Source of the DNA: Terricaulis sp.
Lineage (GTDB): Bacteria; Pseudomonadota; Alphaproteobacteria; Caulobacterales; Aquidulcibacteraceae
Assembly (NCBI GenBank): GCA_024707365.1
Contig: JANPZV010000005.1
Coordinates: 1,240,001 to 1,304,000, forward strand
Length of the DNA: 64,000 nucleotides
Direction: 5' to 3'
The notes under the pieces were generated by a model. The model saw only the letters and a program-made list of their open reading frames with translations, ran no database searches and was not told the DNA's origin. Below, in pieces: positions 26,214-35,144 of the stretch; the stretch's first letter is position 1; the number at the start of each line of letters is the position of its first letter. The position numbers and the translations under genes are program-made.

Positions 26214-27218
26214 ATGTCAAAGTCAGTTCTCGCCCAAGCCCATTTTCACGATGAAGCTGCGGCGTTCGCCTATCTGGAAGCCAAGCTTTGGCCGGATGGC
26301 CCTGTCTGCCCGAAATGCGGCGGAGAGGGCTATCCGCTCCAAGGTGTGAAGGACAAGAAAGGCCGGGTTCGCTTGGGCCTGAAAAAGTGCCGCGCCTGCC
26401 GCTCGCAATTCACTGTGCGGATTGGGACCGTCTTTGAAGATAGCCACGCGCCGCTGCATCTGTGGCTGCAAGCGATCGCGCTCATGGCCGCGTCCAAGAA
26501 GGGCATTTCCTCAAACCAGCTTTCCCGCGTGCTGGGCGTCCAGCTCAAGACGGCTTGGCACATGAGCCACCGTATCCGCTTGGCGATGGCCCCGAGCGGC
26601 GATCTCCCGCCCATGGGCGGCGAAGGCCGCGTGGTTGAGGCAGACGAAACCTATCACGGCAAGGTCGCCAACCCCGCCGAGTTCAAGACGGACGGGGGCG
26701 AGTTCAAAAAGAAGCGCCTTGGCGGGCGCGGCGGCGGTCGTGGCGGCGTCAACAAGCGCCCCATCGTGGCGCTGATCGAACGCGGCGGATCGGCCCGCAC
26801 CTTCCACGTTACGGAGGCCAATATGGCGACCGTCGCCCAGATCGTGCGCGAGAATATTGACCAGCGCTCAAAGCTGCACACCGACGCCGCGCATCTTTAT
26901 CGCAAGGTCGGCAAAGAGTTCAGCGAGCACAAATGGGTGGAGCATTCCCAAGGCGAATACGTCCGCTTTGAGGAAAACGGCGCGGTCCACAACAATAGCT
27001 GCGAGAGCTATTTCAGCGTGTTCAAGCGCGGCATGAAGGGTGTCTATCAGCATTGCTCAGAGAAGCATTTGCACCGCTATCTGGCGGAGTTTGACTATCG
27101 CCATAACACCCGCGCCAAGCTGGGCGTGGATGACGTGCAGCGCGCGGACAAGCTGATTACGCAGGTGGTTGGCAAGCGTCTCACCTATCGAACAGCTCAT
27201 AGGCCCACCGACGCCTGA
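26214..27218 (+). CDS. IS1595 family transposase
   Basis: A 334-residue ISXO2-type transposase. An N-terminal zinc ribbon has CPKCGG (residues 33-38) and a second pair CRAC. The catalytic domain has VVEADETYHGK (first Asp), LHTDAAHLYRKVGKEF (second Asp) and NNSCESYFSVFKRGMKGVYQHCSEKHLHRYLAEFDYRHN with the third carboxylate. A Gly/Arg-rich insert (GGRGGGRGGVNKRP) lies between the first two acidic residues, as in many family members. Full length and undamaged, so the element may still be active. Confidence 0.93.
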   Translation: MSKSVLAQAHFHDEAAAFAYLEAKLWPDGPVCPKCGGEGYPLQGVKDKKGRVRLGLKKCRACRSQFTVRIGTVFEDSHAPLHLWLQAIALMAASKKGISSNQLSRVLGVQLKTAWHMSHRIRLAMAPSGDLPPMGGEGRVVEADETYHGKVANPAEFKTDGGEFKKKRLGGRGGGRGGVNKRPIVALIERGGSARTFHVTEANMATVAQIVRENIDQRSKLHTDAAHLYRKVGKEFSEHKWVEHSQGEYVRFEENGAVHNNSCESYFSVFKRGMKGVYQHCSEKHLHRYLAEFDYRHNTRAKLGVDDVQRADKLITQVVGKRLTYRTAHRPTDA

Positions 27219-27414
27219 GCAAGTCCGGGCGCGCTGGTTCAGATCCATTCGCGGCGACGTTGCGCGCCTGAACAAGGGCATCGCTTGGCTTCACAGCCTA
27301 GACCCTTGGCCTATTCGGAATGTCGCGCATCGCAGGATGCGCGGACGACGAAGGCGAACCCCGCGCACCGCCGAACAGAAGTAAGGTTTTGTTAATCGAC
27401 TCTTGGAGTCGTGA

Positions 27415-27446
27415 GGGGCTGGCTTCCTTCCACAAAAGCCAGCCCC
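27415..27446. other. Hairpin downstream of the transposase gene
   Basis: An 11-bp perfect stem, GGGGCTGGCTT / AAGCCAGCCCC, with a 10-base loop, inside the element between the transposase and the first passenger. A second hairpin (CCAGCGG / CCGCTGG) follows at about 27449-27470. Neither has a T-tract. The 320-bp gap 27219-27537 holds these and a short frame with no clear start. Confidence 0.5.
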
Positions 27447-27537
27447 CGCCAGCGGGTGACGCTCCGCTGGGTGATCACGAAGCTTGCGTGAAGCGCTTCG
27501 GGATACGGGTCAAGCGTCGCTGAAAGGATGTGACGCA

Positions 27538-27963
27538 ATGACTTCTAAACTGCCTGACGAACTGCCGGTTATGCCCGTTGAGGATGTGAGCACGCCTGCG
27601 CAATTCTCGATCAACGGAGAACACATAACCATCGAACTGATCGCAGCACGCGGTCTGAAAATTCCGCTTCAATTCGCCAGATCAGCGCTCGCCACTTTTG
27701 TATCCAGGCTGACGCAGGCGCATCTGACGGGGGAGTATATAGCTCAAACACAAGGGCGCCCCGCCGAAATCGCGGTCGTAGATGCGGAGCGCGTGAACGC
27801 ACAAAGCCCATTCGGCGCGGACTTTGTGGCGCTGACAGTGCTGACGCATCATCGGATGATTCAGCACTTCGGAATAACGCCGGAGGCAGCGGATAGTCTG
27901 GCGAACGAACTTCGTGATGCGGCGGTGAGCGCGAGAGAGAACAAGATAACTCCACGCCATTGA
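27538..27963 (+). CDS. Hypothetical passenger protein of the IS1595 element
   Basis: A 141-residue soluble protein of unknown family. AAAGGA lies 10 nt before ATG 27538, better than the earlier in-frame start. The middle has a beta-rich stretch, INGEHITIELIAARGLKIPLQFARSALATFVSRL, and the C-terminal part is helical. No catalytic motif, signal peptide or membrane segment is visible. It lies inside the element and so moves with it; a role in maintenance, regulation of transposition or host interaction is open. Confidence 0.6.
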   Translation: MTSKLPDELPVMPVEDVSTPAQFSINGEHITIELIAARGLKIPLQFARSALATFVSRLTQAHLTGEYIAQTQGRPAEIAVVDAERVNAQSPFGADFVALTVLTHHRMIQHFGITPEAADSLANELRDAAVSARENKITPRH

Positions 27964-28100
27964 TTGTCGCAGGCTAGCGAACCCGTGCGGGGTTCAGCCC
28001 TAGAAGAACAGGCTTTTTATGCCAAACACAAAAGCACGGGATTCAAGAAATTATGAAGGACTGGAAATAGTGCCGCTTTGAGCAAATCAGTCTAGGAAGC

Positions 28101-28292
28101 ATGGGTATGGCAATGCGCCCGCCCAAGAAACCATCCGTGGCCAACAAAAAGAAGGCCGTCCCCAAGAAGGACACCCGCCCTCAGCGCGAGCGCTTTGAGG
28201 AAGCGGCGAAGAAGTCCGGCGTAGATGAAACTGGTGAGGCGTTTGAGCGGGCTATGGGACGAATTGTGCCGCCGAAGAAACCAAAGCGCTAA
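28101..28292 (+). CDS. Small Lys-rich passenger protein
   Basis: A 63-residue basic protein. Residues 7-27 are a Lys/Pro/Ala tail (RPPKKPSVANKKKAVPKKDT). An amphipathic helix follows (RERFEEAAKKSGVDETGEAFERAM), and the end is VPPKKPKR. The composition suggests nucleic-acid binding. ATG 28107 is an alternative start. It overlaps the convergent DUF3800 gene by 4 bp. The unusually high Lys and Asp/Glu content relative to the GC-rich background suggests a real coding sequence. Confidence 0.55.
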   Translation: MGMAMRPPKKPSVANKKKAVPKKDTRPQRERFEEAAKKSGVDETGEAFERAMGRIVPPKKPKR

Positions 28293-29110
28293 CTGGTCGT
28301 CCAATCGTAAGCACCGCGCCTCATTCTTCCGTCTTGTCCAGCGGCTGCCGCCGCTTGGTTGGCTACCTGTTCGACGGTGTATAGCGCCCTCACGTCGAGC
28401 AACGCGCATGCGTTGATGGCGTCGAAGAACATGGGCTTTTCCCAGTTTTCCGGATCCTTCAGGCTATTGCGCATAAGCTGGAAGGTGCAGTGGGCCAGGA
28501 TGTCGGCGAGCTGCAGAGGCACATAATCGATCGCTGATCCATAGTGCATGTCTATGCTGCGGTCGGGATTGGCGAACAAGGAAGCACCAATCGCCTTAGG
28601 TGCGTTCTTCTTGAAGAACTCAGCGTGCCACTCTGCCGCTGCTTTTCCAAGAAATTCGTGGTTCGCTTCGCGGTCACAGTAGATGGTTATGCCGTCATCA
28701 GCTGAGTCATCTTCGCCGATTTCCCCAACGCCTCTAATCAGAGGGCGCAGCGTCCAATCTAGGCAAGTGTAGTAAGGGTCCGGATGGATCTGGCTGCTAG
28801 ATACGCTGCGCCACTCTCGAAACGCCTCCACATTAACGCCCACGCCACACCCAATCGGGTTCATATCCTTGATGATTTGGCATACGTCCGCGAAAGCTTG
28901 CTGGTACTGTCGTTCGTCCCAACCATTGTACGGTCGTTTGCGCGCGCAAAAGGGCGCTGCGTGAAAACGCGTAAGCTGGTTCTTGGCGAGGAAGGCGTTC
29001 CACCGACGCTCAAATTCTTCCCAAGCGTCGGTGGTGCTCACGAAGCCCGCAACCACGACTACCGGGTCTTCTTCGGGCTTGCCGCTCGCGTCGAGGAATG
29101 CCTTCAGCAC
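28289..29110 (-). CDS. DUF3800 domain-containing passenger protein
   Basis: About 273 residues from GTG 29110, the start that places the family motif (VLKAFLDASG) at the N-terminus; ATGs at 29158 and 29185 are in frame. DUF3800 signatures are the N-terminal FLDASG, VVVAGFVSTTDAWEEFERRWNAFL, ITIYCDREANHEF, and the near-C-terminal DYVPLQLADILAHCTF (Asp with LQLAD). The arrangement of acidic residues resembles RNase H-fold nucleases, but activity is not established. Such genes are frequent on mobile DNA. It lies just inside the right end of the element, and a 9-bp-stem hairpin sits upstream of its start (about 29123-29144). Confidence 0.75.
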   Translation of the reverse strand: MLKAFLDASGKPEEDPVVVVAGFVSTTDAWEEFERRWNAFLAKNQLTRFHAAPFCARKRPYNGWDERQYQQAFADVCQIIKDMNPIGCGVGVNVEAFREWRSVSSSQIHPDPYYTCLDWTLRPLIRGVGEIGEDDSADDGITIYCDREANHEFLGKAAAEWHAEFFKKNAPKAIGASLFANPDRSIDMHYGSAIDYVPLQLADILAHCTFQLMRNSLKDPENWEKPMFFDAINACALLDVRALYTVEQVANQAAAAAGQDGRMRRGAYDWTTS

Positions 29111-29197
29111 TAAGGTCCACCCCACCCGCCGCTTCGGCGGGTGAAGGCGGATTGCCATGCGTCGAACCGAGTGGGGGCTAATCAACTAATAGCCCCC

Positions 29198-29236
29198 GGG
29201 TTTGCCAAGTGCAATATCGTGACCACGGTCACAGTG
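29198..29236 (-). repeat. Right terminal inverted repeat of the IS1595 element
   Basis: On the minus strand it reads inward CACTGTGACCACGGTCAC, then GATATTGCACTTGGCAAACCC, mirroring the left end at 26151-26189. Confidence 0.8.
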
Positions 29237-29240
29237 TGGT

Positions 29241-29939
29241 TTAGCGGGGCGGACGCGGCGCGGCTGGCGCTTCTGGCGGGGCCGGCGGCTGAGGCGCGCG
29301 GATGCGGCCATCGCCATTGGCGTCGTCAGCATCGAAGCGGCGCAGCTGCTGGGCGCGGAATTCCTCGCGCGAGAGCGCGCCGTCGCCATTGAGATCGGCT
29401 TCCTCGAAATGGGCGAACATACCAGCGCCTGTAAGGCGCGGCGCACGGGGCGGGCGCGGCGGGGCCTGTGGCGCGAGTTCTTCGGCGCCGTCTCCGCGCA
29501 GCACCAGGACATGGCGCTCAACCACCCGCCCATCGCGGCTTTCGATACGCTCGACGCGCCGTTCGACGTTGCGGGCGTCTTCGGCGGCGGCGCGGGCTTG
29601 GCGGCGCGCTTCGCGGGCATGGGCGCGGGCCTCGCGCGCCTGGGCGTGGGCGCGTTCGCGGGCTACATCGGCACGGGCGAGGGCTTCTTCGACCTCGCGG
29701 TCCAGCGCGGCGAAGCGGGCGTCGAAATCGGCCTGCGTCAGCCGGCCGTCTCCGTCGGTGTCCAGATCGTCGAAGGCGCGGTCGGCGGCGGCGGCGGCCT
29801 CGGCGCGGGTCATCCAGCCATCGCCGTCCGTATCGGAGAAGCTGTGGCCGATCACCAGCCCGCGGCGATGTTCGCCGGCGGCGGCGGCGCTGGTGAGCGC
29901 CAATGCGGCGCAGCCCAGGGCGAGCAGGAAGCGTTTCAT
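29241..29939 (-). CDS. Exported EF-hand protein with central charged helix
   Basis: A 232-residue protein with a signal peptide (MKRFLLALGCAALALTSAAA). Canonical EF-hand loops start at Asp36 (DTDGDGWMTRAE), Asp60 (DTDGDGRLTQAD) and Asp182 (DLNGDGALSREE); a fourth at Asp206 is cut short and lacks the last acidic ligand. Between the pairs, residues 80-135 form a long Ala/Arg/Glu helix (AREARAHAREARRQARAAAE), and both linkers are Pro-rich. It would bind calcium outside the cytoplasm. It is divergent from a two-component system whose sensor domain has a similar helix. The IS1595 element inserted 4 bp after its stop. Confidence 0.87.
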   Translation of the reverse strand: MKRFLLALGCAALALTSAAAAGEHRRGLVIGHSFSDTDGDGWMTRAEAAAAADRAFDDLDTDGDGRLTQADFDARFAALDREVEEALARADVARERAHAQAREARAHAREARRQARAAAEDARNVERRVERIESRDGRVVERHVLVLRGDGAEELAPQAPPRPPRAPRLTGAGMFAHFEEADLNGDGALSREEFRAQQLRRFDADDANGDGRIRAPQPPAPPEAPAAPRPPR

Positions 29940-30016
29940 GTCAGTTAACCCTCAATCGCCCCGGAGCGGGCGTGGGCGCGCTTATCCTGGCGCTGCGTTG
30001 CGTCGGTGCGTCAGCG

Positions 30017-30034
30017 TTGAAACATTGGCGAAAC
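30017..30034. promoter_or_regulatory. Direct repeat, candidate OmpR-family response regulator site
   Basis: TTGAAAC-ATTG-GCGAAAC: two GAAAC cores 11 bp apart in a 7-4-7 layout, the spacing expected for tandem binding by OmpR/PhoB-type regulators. It lies in the 141-bp gap between the divergent EF-hand gene and the response regulator gene, so one bound dimer could control both. Confidence 0.45.
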
Positions 30035-30080
30035 AGGGGCCCTTTAGGCGCTTGCCCGATGATGAGGGCGCCTCAGACCT

Positions 30081-30812
30081 ATGAAAACCGCTAAGCTCCA
30101 GCCCATGACAGATCCCGCCCCGCGCGTGCTGATCGTTGATGACGATCCAGAAATCCGCAACGGCCTTGCCGATGTGTTTGCGCGCGCGGGCTTTGCCGCG
30201 TTTACCGCAGGCGATGTGCCGGCGATGGAGCGCGCGCTGGACAAGCATGGCGCTGATCTCATCGTGCTTGATCTGATGATGCCGGGGGAGGACGGGCTTT
30301 CCGCCTGCCGTCGGCTTTCCGGCTCGGGCCGGCCGCCCATTATTATGCTCTCGGCGCTGGGCGATGACGCTGATCGCATCGTCGGGCTTGAGATCGGCGC
30401 GGATGATTATCTCGCCAAGCCATGCAATCCGCGCGAGCTTGTGGCGCGCGCGCGCGCGGTGCTGCGCCGTGCCAAGGAAAATGGCGACGCTCCGCTGGGT
30501 GACGCCGTGCGCTTCGCCGGCTTCCGGCTTGATATCGCGCGGCGTGAGCTGAACGATCCCGATGGAATCGTCATTGCGCTTTCCGCCGGCGAGTTCCGCT
30601 TGTTGCGCGCCTTTGTGGAGCATCCGCGCCGCGTGCTCACCCGCGAGCAATTGCTCGATTACGCGTTCTCCAGCGATGGCGACGTGTTTGACCGCGCAGT
30701 GGATGTGCAAGTCTCGCGGCTGCGCCGCAAGCTTGAGCGCCCCGGCGCGCCGGAGGTGATCCGCACCGTACGCGGCGAAGGCTATATGTTTGATGTGAAG
30801 CCGAGCGCATGA
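30081..30812 (+). CDS. OmpR-family response regulator
   Basis: A 243-residue response regulator. The receiver domain has the acidic pair VDDDPE, the phospho-acceptor Asp in LIVLDLMMPGEDG, and the Lys in DDYLAKPCNPRELVARARAVLRR. The C-terminal winged helix (about residues 145-240) has EFRLLRAFVEHPRRVLTREQLLDYAF and VDVQVSRLRRKLE. ATG 30105 (MTDPAPRVLIV) is an alternative start closer to the family norm; neither start has a strong ribosome site. It overlaps the kinase gene by 4 bp (ATGA), so the two form a coupled pair. Confidence 0.92.
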   Translation: MKTAKLQPMTDPAPRVLIVDDDPEIRNGLADVFARAGFAAFTAGDVPAMERALDKHGADLIVLDLMMPGEDGLSACRRLSGSGRPPIIMLSALGDDADRIVGLEIGADDYLAKPCNPRELVARARAVLRRAKENGDAPLGDAVRFAGFRLDIARRELNDPDGIVIALSAGEFRLLRAFVEHPRRVLTREQLLDYAFSSDGDVFDRAVDVQVSRLRRKLERPGAPEVIRTVRGEGYMFDVKPSA

Positions 30813-32734
30813 CGCGGCAAAGCGGCCTGCCGATTGCGGCGTATCTTGCAGCGCTTGTGGCGCTGGCGCTGGCGGCGGCGTTCATTGCTGTGGTGGCGAT
30901 TGTGCTGTGGCTTCCGCCGCGCCCGCCGGACGTGATGCGCTCAGATAAGGTTACGCACTATTTTCTCGCCGGCTATGACCACATGACCGCCACCGGGCGC
31001 CCGGTGGATGATGAGATGGCCTGGTCCATTCGGCGCGAGGCGCCCGATCAGCACGATCTGCATGAGCTGGATTCAACCCAGCACGAGATCGCCGCCGAAT
31101 TGCGGCTCGATCCCGATCAGGTGCGCATCGCCGCCGCGCAAGTGACGCGCAGCGACGTGATTGTGTTTCGCGTGCGCGAGGAGGACGCCGAGTTGGAAAT
31201 CGCGCGCGCGCGGGAACTTGCGGCCGAAGCGCTGCGCGCCGCGCGCCAGCACGAAGCAGATATGGAGGCGGCGGCCGAACGCGCGGCCGAAGCTGAAGCC
31301 GAGCGCGCGGCCGAACATGCTGCGATGGAGGTTGCGCGCGCCGCCGAGCACGCACAAAGAGCTCAGGAGCGCGCCACGCGCCACGCGGGAGCAGCGCGCA
31401 TCCGCGCCGAGGTGCGGCGTGAGCACGGGCTTGCCGGCCAAGCGAGAGAAAGAGAGGCCGCCGAGCGCTTGGCCGAACGTCAGCGCGAGGCGGCGGAGCG
31501 CGCGGCCGACGCGGCCGAACGCGCGGCCGATCGCCAACGTGAAGCGGCCGAACGCGCAACAGAACGCGCCGCAGAAAATCTGGAGCGGGCCGCCGAAAGA
31601 GCCCGCACCGCGCAAGAGCGCGCGCTATTGCTCGAGCAAGCGGCGCGCGTGCGTGCTGCGCTGCGCGCGCCGACGCCGCCTCAGCCGCCGACGCCGCCCG
31701 CCGCGCCGGCGGGCGCTGTTGCGGGCGCCGCGCCGCCAGCGCCCGCCGCGCCCGCAACAGCGTCCGCGCCGCCGACACCGCCGCTGTTTGCGCCGGCGCC
31801 GGTGGGCGTGGCGCTGATTTCGGGTGTTGAAATCGCCGCGCAACTGCCTGACGGCCGCTGGCTGGTGATGCGTCAGGGGCGCAATTGGGAGGAGATCGGC
31901 TGGATCGGGCGCGCGGTGCTGATCATCGCGGCGGCGCTTGCGGTGGTTTCGCTGTTGGCGTTTTTGTTTGCGCGTAGGCTGACGCGGCCGATCCGAAATT
32001 TTTCGCACGCGGTTCAGGCTGTTGGCGTCAATCCGCAGAACGCGCCGGTGCTGGAGGAGGGGCCAGCGGAGCTGCGCGGCGCGGCGCGCGCGGTCAACAC
32101 CATGCAAGCGCGCCTGCGCGCGCTGATCGCCGACCGCACCAAGACGCTCGCGGCGGTGGCGCATGACATGCGCACGCCGCTGATGCGCCTGCGCCTGCAG
32201 GCCGAGCACGCAAGCCCAGAGCAGCGCGAGAAAATGGCCAAAGAGATTGGCGAAGTCGAAGCGCTGGTGGCGTCCTTCATCGCGTTTGCGCGTGATGACC
32301 CGGCCGAAGAAGCGCGCGTGCGGCTTGATCTGGCCGCGTTGCTGCAAAGCGTCGCTGACGATCACGCCGAGGCGGGGCGCGCGGTGAGCTATGAAGGCGC
32401 AGAGCGCGCGATCATCACAGGCCAATCCTTGGGCCTCAAGCGGGTGTTCGCCAACCTGGTGGATAATGCGCTGAAATATGCCGGCTGCGCGCGCATCAGC
32501 TTGCGGCGGGAAGAGGGCGTGGTGATCGTTGATGTCGCCGATGATGGGCCGGGCATTCCGGCCGATCAGCGCGAGAGCGTGTTTGAGCCGTTTGTGCGGC
32601 TCAATGAAGAGGGCACGCGCGGCGCTGGCCTTGGCCTTGCCGCTGCCCGCTCCATCGCCCGCGCCCATGGCGGTGATATCGCCATCCTTGACAGCGAAAC
32701 CGGCGCCACCCTGCGCGTGACGCTGCCGGGCTAA
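30809..32734 (+). CDS. Sensor histidine kinase with long Ala/Glu/Arg coiled-coil periplasmic domain
   Basis: A 641-residue membrane kinase. TM1 lies at about residues 9-33, TM2 at about 366-388, then a HAMP region ([11 protein letters not shown]). The dimerisation domain has His452 in [12 protein letters not shown], and the ATPase domain has [21 protein letters not shown] and [18 protein letters not shown]. The periplasmic domain of about 330 residues is odd. Residues about 125-285 are almost only Ala, Glu, Arg, Gln and His in helical register (repeats such as [14 protein letters not shown]), followed by a Pro/Ala linker at 286-330. This sensor type is not one I recognise. It pairs with the overlapping response regulator. 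Confidence 0.9.
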   Translation: MTRQSGLPIAAYLAALVALALAAAFIAVVAIVLWLPPRPPDVMRSDKVTHYFLAGYDHMTATGRPVDDEMAWSIRREAPDQHDLHELDSTQHEIAAELRLDPDQVRIAAAQVTRSDVIVFRVREEDAELEIARARELAAEALRAARQHEADMEAAAERAAEAEAERAAEHAAMEVARAAEHAQRAQERATRHAGAARIRAEVRREHGLAGQAREREAAERLAERQREAAERAADAAERAADRQREAAERATERAAENLERAAERARTAQERALLLEQAARVRAALRAPTPPQPPTPPAAPAGAVAGAAPPAPAAPATASAPPTPPLFAPAPVGVALISGVEIAAQLPDGRWLVMRQGRNWEEIGWIGRAVLIIAAALAVVSLLAFLFARRLTRPIRNFSHAVQAVGVNPQNAPVLEEGPAELRGAARAVNTMQARLRALIADRTKTLAAVAHDMRTPLMRLRLQAEHASPEQREKMAKEIGEVEALVASFIAFARDDPAEEARVRLDLAALLQSVADDHAEAGRAVSYEGAERAIITGQSLGLKRVFANLVDNALKYAGCARISLRREEGVVIVDVADDGPGIPADQRESVFEPFVRLNEEGTRGAGLGLAAARSIARAHGGDIAILDSETGATLRVTLPG

Positions 32735-32813
32735 GCCGCGCCGCGACTATCGCCCCCCGGCGAATCGCGGGAATGAGCCCGTTCCAGCCGCAGGCGGCCA
32801 GGGAGGGCGGGGC

Positions 32814-33767
32814 ATGCATCTTGAGGACCGGATTCTGGTCACTGGCGGCGCCGGTTTTATCGGCTCGCACCTGTGCGAGCGCCTCATCGCTTCGGGCGCC
32901 AATCTTATTTGCCTCGATAACTTTTTCACCGGCGCGAAAAGCAACATCACCCATCTGCTTGATCATCCGATGTTCGAGCTGATGCGCCATGACGTGACTT
33001 TTCCGCTCTATGTCGAGGTCGATCAGATTTACAATCTCGCTTGCCCGGCGAGCCCGGTGCACTATCAACACGATCCGGTGCAGACGACAAAAACCAGCGT
33101 ACATGGCGCCATCAACATGCTGGGCCTCGCCAAGCGCGTGCGCGCGAAAATTCTGCAAGCGTCCACCTCAGAGGTGTATGGCGATCCAAGCCAACACCCG
33201 CAGACCGAAGAATATTGGGGCAACGTCAATCCAATCGGCCCGCGCTCCTGCTATGACGAGGGCAAGCGCTGCGCTGAAACGCTGTTTTTCGATTATTGGC
33301 GACAGCACAAACTGCGTATCAAGGTTGGCCGCATCTTCAATACGTACGGCCCGCGCATGCATCCCAATGACGGACGGGTTGTTTCCAATTTTATCGTGCA
33401 GGCGCTGCGCGGGGGGCCCATCACGCTTTACGGCGATGGCGCGCAGACGCGCTCATTCTGCTACGTGGATGATCTTGTCGAGGCGCTGATCCGCCTGATG
33501 GGCACGGATGTTGATGTCACCGGGCCGATCAATATCGGCAACCCCAGCGAATTCACGATCCGCGAACTGGCCGAGCAGGTGATTGATCTCACCGGCTCGA
33601 AATCGACGCTCGAATTTCGCCCGCTGCCGCAGGATGATCCGCGTCAACGCCGGCCTGATATTTCTAAAGCCAAGGATGCGCTTGCGTGGGAGCCGCAAAC
33701 GCCGTTGCGCGAAGGCCTGCTCAAAACCATCGCTTATTTCGATGACTTGCTGAGCAAGACACGCTAG
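32814..33767 (+). CDS. UDP-glucuronic acid decarboxylase
   Basis: A 317-residue extended SDR enzyme that converts UDP-glucuronate to UDP-xylose with bound NAD. Motifs: [15 protein letters not shown] (NAD), [22 protein letters not shown] (family-typical), [10 protein letters not shown], and the catalytic [11 protein letters not shown] (YxxxK). [23 protein letters not shown] is characteristic of UXS enzymes. Length is normal for the bacterial form. It starts 80 bp after the kinase gene and is followed by a second nucleotide-sugar enzyme, pointing to surface polysaccharide synthesis. Confidence 0.9.
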   Translation: MHLEDRILVTGGAGFIGSHLCERLIASGANLICLDNFFTGAKSNITHLLDHPMFELMRHDVTFPLYVEVDQIYNLACPASPVHYQHDPVQTTKTSVHGAINMLGLAKRVRAKILQASTSEVYGDPSQHPQTEEYWGNVNPIGPRSCYDEGKRCAETLFFDYWRQHKLRIKVGRIFNTYGPRMHPNDGRVVSNFIVQALRGGPITLYGDGAQTRSFCYVDDLVEALIRLMGTDVDVTGPINIGNPSEFTIRELAEQVIDLTGSKSTLEFRPLPQDDPRQRRPDISKAKDALAWEPQTPLREGLLKTIAYFDDLLSKTR

Positions 33768-33849
33768 GTTTGATTGGTCTGCAGATCATGTTGTCATAGA
33801 AACATGCGCTATCGGGCGCGCATGCGCCCTCTCGTCGCGTATCACCAAA

Positions 33850-35005
33850 ATGGGGGATGCCGGCGCCAGTGCTGTGCGGACAAAGTACGTCCCGCGAACA
33901 TGCGGGGGGCGACCATTGCGCGAAATCTTTGCGGCGCAAGATGTTGAGTGCGCCAGCACTTTGGCTTTTGAGGGGCGGCGCGTGCTGATTACGGGCGCGG
34001 CCGGCAGCGTTGGCGCGGGCCTCAGCTTGCAATTGGCGGCGACGAAGGGCGTTCGCCTCGGCCTGCTCGATCATTTTGACCATGGCTTGCTGCGTCTGGC
34101 CGACGACATTGCCGAGGCCGCGCCAGCGGCGAAGGCCGAGCTTCTGCTGTGCAACGTGCGTGAAGCGGATGCGATGACGCGCGCAATGGGGGCGTTCTCG
34201 CCCGATGTGGTAATTCATGCCGCTGCGCTCAAGCATGTGCATTTGGGCGAGGCGCACCCTGGGGAAAGCCTGCTCACGAATCTGGTGGGCGTTCGTAACG
34301 CGCTTGCGGCGGCGCACGCGGCGGGCGCGGGCGAATTCATCCTGATCTCTACCGATAAAGCAGCCTCCCCTCATTGTGTGATGGGCGCGGCCAAGCGCTT
34401 GGCCGAGTTGCACCTGCGCGGCTTCCTGCGTGAGCGTGGCGCGAACATGCGGCTCGCTTCGGTGCGTTTCGGCAATGTGCTGGGCTCGCAAGGCAGCGTC
34501 GCGCCGCTGTTCGCCGATCAGATCGAGCGCGGCGGGCCGATCACGCTCACGCATCCCAAAATGCAGCGCTTTTTTTCTCACCATGGACGAGGCGGTGTCG
34601 CTGATCCTTCGCGTCGCCGCAGCTGAGCGGCCCGAGGCCGACGCGCCGACCTATGTGATGGACATGGGTGAGCCGATTTCCATTCTGCGTCTGGCGGAGG
34701 AGATGATGGCGCGCGCCGGGCGCAACGTGCCGATCACAATCATAGGGCTGCGTCCCGGTGAAAAGCTGAACGAGCAATGGTTCGACGCGCATGAGAATGT
34801 GAAGCGCAGCATGATCCCCGGCCTGTTCGAGGCGCATCCGCGCAGCGGGCGCGCCGCCCTCAGCACGGCTGAAGTGGCCGATTTGGAAATTGCGGCGCGC
34901 ACGCTTGCGCCCGATATGCTGCGCGCCCTGGTGTTTGCATGCCTTGAGGCGCGCTTGGCCGAAGCAGCTGATGGCGGAACGCCCAATCCAGTCGCGGCCG
35001 CCTAA
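33850..35005 (+). CDS. CapD/FlaA1-type polysaccharide biosynthesis dehydratase (reading frame broken)
   Basis: About 384 residues when read through. It is the soluble form of the CapD/FlaA1 UDP-sugar 4,6-dehydratase family: VLITGAAGSVGAGLSLQL (NAD motif), PDVVIHAAALKHVHLGEAHP, ISTDKAASP with the catalytic Asp-Lys, MGAAKRLAE with the family's Met-x3-Lys, and RFGNVLGSQGSV. One extra T in the T7 run 34570-34576 breaks the frame; with six T it continues FFLTMDEAVSLILRVAA to RPGEKLNEQWF. It lacks the membrane N-terminus of long family members. The start at 33850 is uncertain because no ribosome site is clear. Confidence 0.82.
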
Positions 35006-35029
35006 GCAGCCCCATCGGAAAAAACAAAA

Positions 35030-35057
35030 GCGGCGTGCGTAGAAATACGCACGCCGC
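35030..35057 (-). terminator. Rho-independent terminator of the Hsp20 gene
   Basis: A perfect 12-bp stem, GCGGCGTGCGTA / TACGCACGCCGC, closed by a GAAA loop. On the minus strand it is followed by CTTTTGTTTTTTCC. It lies 88 bp beyond the Hsp20 stop and between the convergent CapD-like and Hsp20 genes. The rest of the gap contains an uninterpreted GC-rich run. Confidence 0.8.
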
Positions 35058-35144
35058 AGGCGTTTCGGGCGGGAAGGAAGAAAATGCGCCCGCCGCGCGG
35101 CGCGGGGGAGGGGGAAGACCGCGCGGCGGGCTGGAAGCGGGGAC

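Larger units (their letters stand above)
26151..29236 (+). mobile_element. IS1595-family insertion element with passenger genes
   Basis: A 3086-bp element bounded by inverted 39-bp ends (26151-26189 and 29198-29236). The outer 23 bases are identical and contain GTGACC-AC-GGTCAC, itself nearly palindromic. Just inside each end is a small hairpin (about 26190-26211 and 29174-29197). It carries an IS1595-type transposase followed by three further genes (141 aa, 63 aa, DUF3800), so it is larger than a plain IS. No 8-bp direct repeat is seen at the outer edges (left TGCGCCCG, right TGGTTTAG). The insertion lies 4 bp after the EF-hand gene stop. Passengers are known in some IS1595 relatives. Confidence 0.8.

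Noticed and set aside
27169..27384. 71-codon frame overlapping the end of the transposase gene
   Set aside because: Only a TTG start without ribosome site; the transposase end is already normal, so support is too weak to list as a gene.
31625..32668. 347-codon minus-strand frame opposite the histidine kinase
   Set aside because: Composition is that of an antisense shadow; kinase motifs on the plus strand are unambiguous.
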